Origin: Pseudomonas petrae
Lineage (GTDB): Bacteria > Pseudomonadota > Gammaproteobacteria > Pseudomonadales > Pseudomonadaceae
Assembly (NCBI RefSeq): GCF_021728295.1
Contig: NZ_JAKJXE010000009.1
Location: 62,001-126,000, forward strand
DNA: 64,000 nucleotides
Direction of reading: 5' to 3'
In this document: positions 60,301-64,000 of the stretch, piece after piece
Layout: each line of letters begins with the position of its first letter
Position numbering within the stretch: position 1 is the first letter of the stretch
Notes under the pieces: generated by a model
Database searches by the model: none
What the model saw: the letters and a program-made list of their open reading frames with translations, nothing else
Told to the model about the DNA's origin: nothing
Made by a program: the position numbers and the translations under genes

Positions 60301-61092
60301 ATGACCTCTTCGATCAAAGGCCACGTCAGCCGGGAACAGCGCGGCGCAATCATGCTCATCGGCCTGGACCGCGCCGCCAAACGCAACGCCTTTGACTTGG
60401 ACATGCTCAACCAGTTGAGCCAGGCCTACGGGGAGTTCGAGCGTAACGACCAGGCGCGGGTCGCGGTGGTGTTTGCCCATGGCGAGCATTTCACCGGCGG
60501 GCTCGATCTGGCTGAGGCCGGGCCGGCATTGAGAGATGGCTGGACGCTGCCGCCCGGCGGTTACGATCCCTGGGGGCTGTCGATCGGTCCGCGGGTCAGC
60601 AAGCCGGTGATTGTCGCGGCCCAAGGCTGGTGCCTGACACTGGGCATCGAGCTGATGCTCGCCTCCGATATCAATTTGTGCGCGAGCAATTCACGCTTTG
60701 CCCATCTGGAAGTGCAGCGCGGCATTTTTGCCTGCGCCGGCGCGACCCTGCGGCTGCACCAGATCGCGGGTTGGGGCAATGCCATGCGCTGGCTGCTGAC
60801 GGGCGATGAATTCGACGCCCACGAAGCCTGCCGCATGGGCCTGGTGCAGGAAGTGATGGCGCCCGAGGACTTGCTCCCCTCGGCGCTGCGCCTGGCCCAG
60901 CGCATCGCCGACCGGGCACCCTTGGGAATCCGCACCACCCTTGAATCCGCCCGGCAGGCGGTGCTCGAGGGTGAAAGCGTGGCGGCCAAGGCGTTGCCGG
61001 CGCTGGTCCGGCGCGTGCTCGACAGCGATGACGCGAAAGAAGGCCTGCACGCGCTGCTGGAAAAACGCCCGCCGCTGTTCAGGGGATGCTGA
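60301..61092 (+). CDS. Enoyl-CoA hydratase/isomerase (crotonase) family protein
   Basis: A 263-residue crotonase-fold protein. The oxyanion segments are FAHGEHFTGGLDL and AAQGWCLTLGIELMLASD. The first catalytic Glu position is replaced in EVQRGIFACAGATLRL, so the exact reaction is uncertain. Members use CoA thioesters. The start at 60301 follows GCAGGAAAC; the 50-codon longer frame lacks an SD and family sequence. PAO1 PA2841 is the expected equivalent. Confidence 0.87.
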   Translation: MTSSIKGHVSREQRGAIMLIGLDRAAKRNAFDLDMLNQLSQAYGEFERNDQARVAVVFAHGEHFTGGLDLAEAGPALRDGWTLPPGGYDPWGLSIGPRVSKPVIVAAQGWCLTLGIELMLASDINLCASNSRFAHLEVQRGIFACAGATLRLHQIAGWGNAMRWLLTGDEFDAHEACRMGLVQEVMAPEDLLPSALRLAQRIADRAPLGIRTTLESARQAVLEGESVAAKALPALVRRVLDSDDAKEGLHALLEKRPPLFRGC

Positions 61093-61848
61093 TCAGGTCG
61101 CGGCCCGCAGCGTCTTGATCAATGGCAACAGCGAATAGCCCAGTTGGGGCGCGAGGCTTTCGGCGCGCTGGGTCAGGGCGTCGATGTCCAGCGTCTGATC
61201 CAGGTCGGCGGGAACGATGAGGATGACATTGCCCTCCTTGACCGGCAGTTCCCAGTAATGGCGGTGATAAAGCCCGCGCAGCAACGCCGCGCCCAAGGGC
61301 TTGCCATCGTCCGACGCCCACTGATTGATGATCAGCCAGCCGCCGGGGTTGAGGCGCTGTTGGCACTTCTCCAGAAATCCCCACGCCAGATGGCCCACGG
61401 CGGGGCCGGTGTCGGTGTAGAGATCGACGAAGATCAGGTCAGCGTCTTCGGCGGTCGGCAGCAGGTCGAGGGCGTCGCCGATGCGCACATACAACCGGGG
61501 ATCGTCCTGCAGGCCCATGTACTCCATGGCCAGACGCGGCACGTCGGGGCGCAGTTCGATGGCTTCGACGTCGTCCAGGGGCAGAAACTTCAGACACGCC
61601 TGAGTCAGCGTGCCCGCGCCCAGCCCCATGAACAGCGCGCTTTCCGGAGCCGGATGGCAGAGCGCGCCAATGAACATGGCCCGTGTGTAATCGTATTCGA
61701 GCCACGCCGGATCGGCCGTGAACGTGCAACTCTGTTCGATGGCGTCACCGAACTCCAGGAAGCGGTAATCGGCCACTTCAAGTACCCGGATCTTGCCGAA
61801 TTCGTCGTGAACTTCGGCCAACACGTGCTCTACGCGTTCCTCGGTCAT
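61093..61848 (-). CDS. Spermidine synthase-like methyltransferase-fold protein
   Basis: A 251-residue Rossmann-fold protein of the spermine/spermidine synthase superfamily. ALFMGLGAGTLTQACLKFLP is the nucleotide loop, VEAIELRPDVPRLAMEY is the acidic strand, and DADLIFVDLYTD carries the catalytic-type Asp. Polyamine synthesis is not certain, since many such proteins have unknown substrates. The start MTEERVEHVL at 61848 is preferred. It is convergent with the crotonase gene. Confidence 0.82.
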   Translation of the reverse strand: MTEERVEHVLAEVHDEFGKIRVLEVADYRFLEFGDAIEQSCTFTADPAWLEYDYTRAMFIGALCHPAPESALFMGLGAGTLTQACLKFLPLDDVEAIELRPDVPRLAMEYMGLQDDPRLYVRIGDALDLLPTAEDADLIFVDLYTDTGPAVGHLAWGFLEKCQQRLNPGGWLIINQWASDDGKPLGAALLRGLYHRHYWELPVKEGNVILIVPADLDQTLDIDALTQRAESLAPQLGYSLLPLIKTLRAAT

Positions 61849-62076
61849 TGCTGTTCTCGTGCCCATGGTCAGAGTGATTCGGAATCGCGCCCGAAGGAAT
61901 CGGCATCGCCGCACTCAGCGATCGGCGATGCGGCGCGCAGCGCCACGTGTGCAGACAGGCGCAAGAGGCAACCCGGAAAAGCGCGGATTGTCGGCGAATC
62001 GCGCCCCGCAGGTCACGCAAATTCTCGGGGTGAGCTGCTAACATGCCTGTCCGATCGCACTGACTTCGAGTTCAAG

Positions 62077-63423
62077 ATGAGCCAACCCTGGAGCCCCGAC
62101 AGCTGGCGGAACCTGCCTATCCAGCAGCAACCTCAATACCCCGACGCCGACCACGTTCGCCGTGTCGAGCAGACCCTCGCCAGCTACCCCCCGTTGGTGT
62201 TTGCCGGGGAAGCACGCGAGCTGCGCCGACAGTTTGCCGAGGTCACCGAGGGCCGGGCATTCCTGCTGCAGGGTGGCGATTGCGCGGAGAGCTTCTTCGA
62301 ATTCTCGGCCGCGAAAATCCGCGACACCTTCAAGGTGCTGCTGCAAATGGCGATCGTCATGACGTTTGCCGCCGGCTGCCCGGTGGTCAAGGTCGGGCGC
62401 ATGGCCGGGCAATTCGCCAAGCCGCGCTCTGCCAACGACGAGACAATAGACGGCGTCACTCTGCCGGCGTATCGCGGCGACATCGTCAACGGCATCGGCT
62501 TCGACGAGAAGAGCCGCGTGCCCGACCCTGATCGCCTGCTGCAGGCTTATCACCAGTCGACCGCGACGCTGAACCTGCTGCGTGCTTTTGCCCAGGGCGG
62601 TTTTGCCGACCTGCATCAAGTGCACAAGTGGAACCTGGATTTCATCGCCAATTCGGCGCTGTCGGACAAGTACAGCCAGCTCGCCGATCGCATCGACGAG
62701 ACCCTGGCGTTCATGCGCGCTTGCGGCATGGACACCTCGCCGCAGTTGCGCGAAACCAGTTTCTTCACCGCCCACGAAGCGCTGCTGCTGAATTTCGAAG
62801 AAGCCTTCGTTCGCCGCGACAGCCTGACCAATGACTTCTACGATTGCTCGGCGCACATGCTGTGGATCGGCGACCGCACGCGGCAGCTGGATGGCGCCCA
62901 TGTGGAATTCCTGCGCGGCGTGAAGAACCCGATCGGCGTCAAGGTCGGCCCGAGCATGAACACCGATGACCTGATCCGCCTGATCGATATCCTCAACCCG
63001 GACAACGATCCGGGACGCCTGAACCTGATTGCGCGCATGGGCGCCAACAAGGTCGGCGACCATTTGCCGGGGCTGATTCGTGCAGTGGAGCGCGAAGGCA
63101 AGAAGGTGCTGTGGAGTTCGGACCCGATGCACGGCAACACGATCAAGGCCAGCAGCGGTTACAAGACCCGCGACTTCGCCCAGATCCTGGCGGAAGTGAA
63201 GCAGTTCTTTCAGGTGCATCAGGCGGAAGGAACCTACGCCGGCGGCATCCACATCGAGATGACGGGACAGAACGTCACCGAATGCATCGGCGGCGCGCGT
63301 CCGATTACTGAAGATGGCTTGTCGGACCGTTACCACACCCACTGCGATCCACGGATGAATGCCGATCAGTCGCTGGAGCTGGCGTTTTTGATTGCCGAGA
63401 CGTTGAAGCAGGTGCGTCGGTAG
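62077..63423 (+). CDS. 3-deoxy-7-phosphoheptulonate synthase, class II
   Basis: Entry enzyme of the shikimate pathway (PEP plus erythrose-4-phosphate to DAHP), 448 residues. Typical class II (plant-like) segments are FLLQGGDCAESF, VVKVGRMAGQFAKPRS, SSDPMHGNTI and GGIHIEMTGQNVTECIGG, with the metal His and Cys residues kept. The long reading frame beginning at 61144 is antisense to the upstream gene. Its supply of chorismate is relevant to the anthranilate cluster at 42850 but the genes are not linked in an operon. Confidence 0.95.
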   Translation: MSQPWSPDSWRNLPIQQQPQYPDADHVRRVEQTLASYPPLVFAGEARELRRQFAEVTEGRAFLLQGGDCAESFFEFSAAKIRDTFKVLLQMAIVMTFAAGCPVVKVGRMAGQFAKPRSANDETIDGVTLPAYRGDIVNGIGFDEKSRVPDPDRLLQAYHQSTATLNLLRAFAQGGFADLHQVHKWNLDFIANSALSDKYSQLADRIDETLAFMRACGMDTSPQLRETSFFTAHEALLLNFEEAFVRRDSLTNDFYDCSAHMLWIGDRTRQLDGAHVEFLRGVKNPIGVKVGPSMNTDDLIRLIDILNPDNDPGRLNLIARMGANKVGDHLPGLIRAVEREGKKVLWSSDPMHGNTIKASSGYKTRDFAQILAEVKQFFQVHQAEGTYAGGIHIEMTGQNVTECIGGARPITEDGLSDRYHTHCDPRMNADQSLELAFLIAETLKQVRR

Positions 63424-63814
63424 GTCATTGCCGCCTTTGACTGAATGCTGCGCACGTCCGATGCTGCATTGGCCGAATTGGCCGAATTGGCTGCATTGGT
63501 TGGCTGAATTGGCTGAATGCTGCACCGAATCTGTAGGAGCCGGCTTGCTGGCGAAAGGGACTGTCAGGCAGAGCTGCAGCGTCGGAAAGTTTTTTCGCGG
63601 GCAAGCGCGCTCCTACAGTCGTCGGCGAGGCGTGCGTCCAGTCAGCGGCGCCGGCGGAGGAATCCCCGGCCCTTTCCCGGCTAAAGCCGGTCCCACTAAC
63701 GGCGCGCTGTTTTCTGCAGGACTGGCTTTAGCCGGGAAAGCGCCGGATGTCCCACCATAGAATTGCGGGTGCCCGCGCTGGCCCATTCCCGGCCAAAGCC
63801 GGTCCTAGGTTTCG
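63424..63814. repeat. Repeat cluster: short tandem array, composite REP and REP triplet
   Basis: 63465-63520 holds imperfect nine-base units (TTGGCCGAA, TTGGCTGCA, TTGGCTGAA). 63532-63618 pairs a GGAGCCGGCTTGCTGGCGAA half with a TTCGCGGGCAAGCGCGCTCC half, two REP classes joined. 63663-63808 holds three or four units of the CCGGCTAAAGCCGG class. No gene is visible. Confidence 0.8.
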
Positions 63815-64000
63815 TTACAGGTGATCGAAGCCGCTGGCCACAAAAGCCTCCCGCAGGCGCGCCGCACTGGCGCGCTGGCAGTTGATCAGTACATGCGGCA
63901 GTTCCAGCCAGTTGGCCAGTTGCCGCAAGTGCAACGCGAGGGCGTGCATGCCTTCGTCATCCAGTCCGGGTTGCTCTTCATGAACCGCATGAACCGCCAG
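63815..64000 (-). CDS. 3' end of an unidentified conserved gene (runs off the window)
   Basis: The last 61 codons of a minus-strand gene, ending FVASGFDHL at the TAA 63815-63817. The visible part includes HALALHLRQLANWLELPHVL and INCQRASAARLREAF. The frame is open to the window edge with normal Pseudomonas codon use. I do not recognise the family. From position it would match PAO1 PA2844. Confidence 0.7.
   Translation of the reverse strand: MAVHAVHEEQPGLDDEGMHALALHLRQLANWLELPHVLINCQRASAARLREAFVASGFDHL

Noticed and set aside
61144..62076. N-terminal extension of the DAHP synthase frame
   Set aside because: Antisense to the spermidine-synthase-like gene. The enzyme start at 62077 gives the normal class II length.

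Overview
The window is a chromosomal segment of a fluorescens/syringae-type Pseudomonas. Most protein families here have obvious Pseudomonas counterparts. Gene order at both ends matches, from memory, the P. aeruginosa PAO1 run PA2811-PA2844. The intergenic spaces are full of Pseudomonas REP-type inverted repeats of several sequence classes.

Layout. 1-8540 is core: a partial comEC, a DUF2062 membrane protein, a YadG/YadH-type ABC exporter, a glutathione S-transferase, fadE and two small conserved genes. 8541-45989 is a long accessory stretch between that block and a tRNA cluster. It holds: (a) a structured repeat, then a split flavin monooxygenase gene interrupted by an RTX protein gene and a partial duplicate of the neighbouring aldolase gene; (b) a YheO-like regulator, RidA, serine/threonine dehydratase and small membrane protein operon; (c) an ArsR-controlled quinone oxidoreductase with three operator copies; (d) a TetR regulator with two palindromic operators facing an NAD(P)-binding protein; (e) a three-gene operon of an unknown protein, a KaiC-like double ATPase and a diguanylate cyclase, followed by a Crp/Fnr regulator; (f) a sulfur-scavenging region with LysR, thiol dioxygenase, four-domain rhodanese, two sulfonate-type binding proteins, two flavin-dependent oxidoreductases and a biotin-sulfoxide-reductase-like enzyme; (g) a lower-GC two-gene module of an NA37-like nucleoid protein and a three-helix membrane protein; (h) a divergent biosynthetic cluster (anthranilate-synthase pair, acyl-activating ligase, LuxI/FeeM-fold acyltransferase, heme-oxygenase-fold diiron enzyme, flavin reductase, EamA exporter, hydrolase, LuxR receptor).

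45990-46401 is a duplicated tRNA-Gly/tRNA-Glu pair. 46402-64000 is core again: PA2820-like protein, free-methionine-sulfoxide-reductase-like GAF protein, DUF815 ATPase, SagS-like hybrid kinase, glutathione peroxidase, msrB, an AlaA-type aminotransferase, htpX, tpm, a DODA-type dioxygenase, a DEAD-box helicase, a crotonase, a spermidine-synthase-like protein, class II DAHP synthase and the 3' end of one more gene. A small bacteriocin-type rRNase toxin with a probable immunity gene sits inside this block between REP elements and the helicase.

The best candidates for undescribed systems are the anthranilate-linked, quorum-sensing-like cluster (37231-45764), the NA37/membrane pair (34515-36984), the KaiC/GGDEF operon (19059-21729) and the compact E3-type toxin with its non-canonical immunity candidate (56813-58071). 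All assignments come from reading the sequence by eye and from remembered family features. No database search was run.
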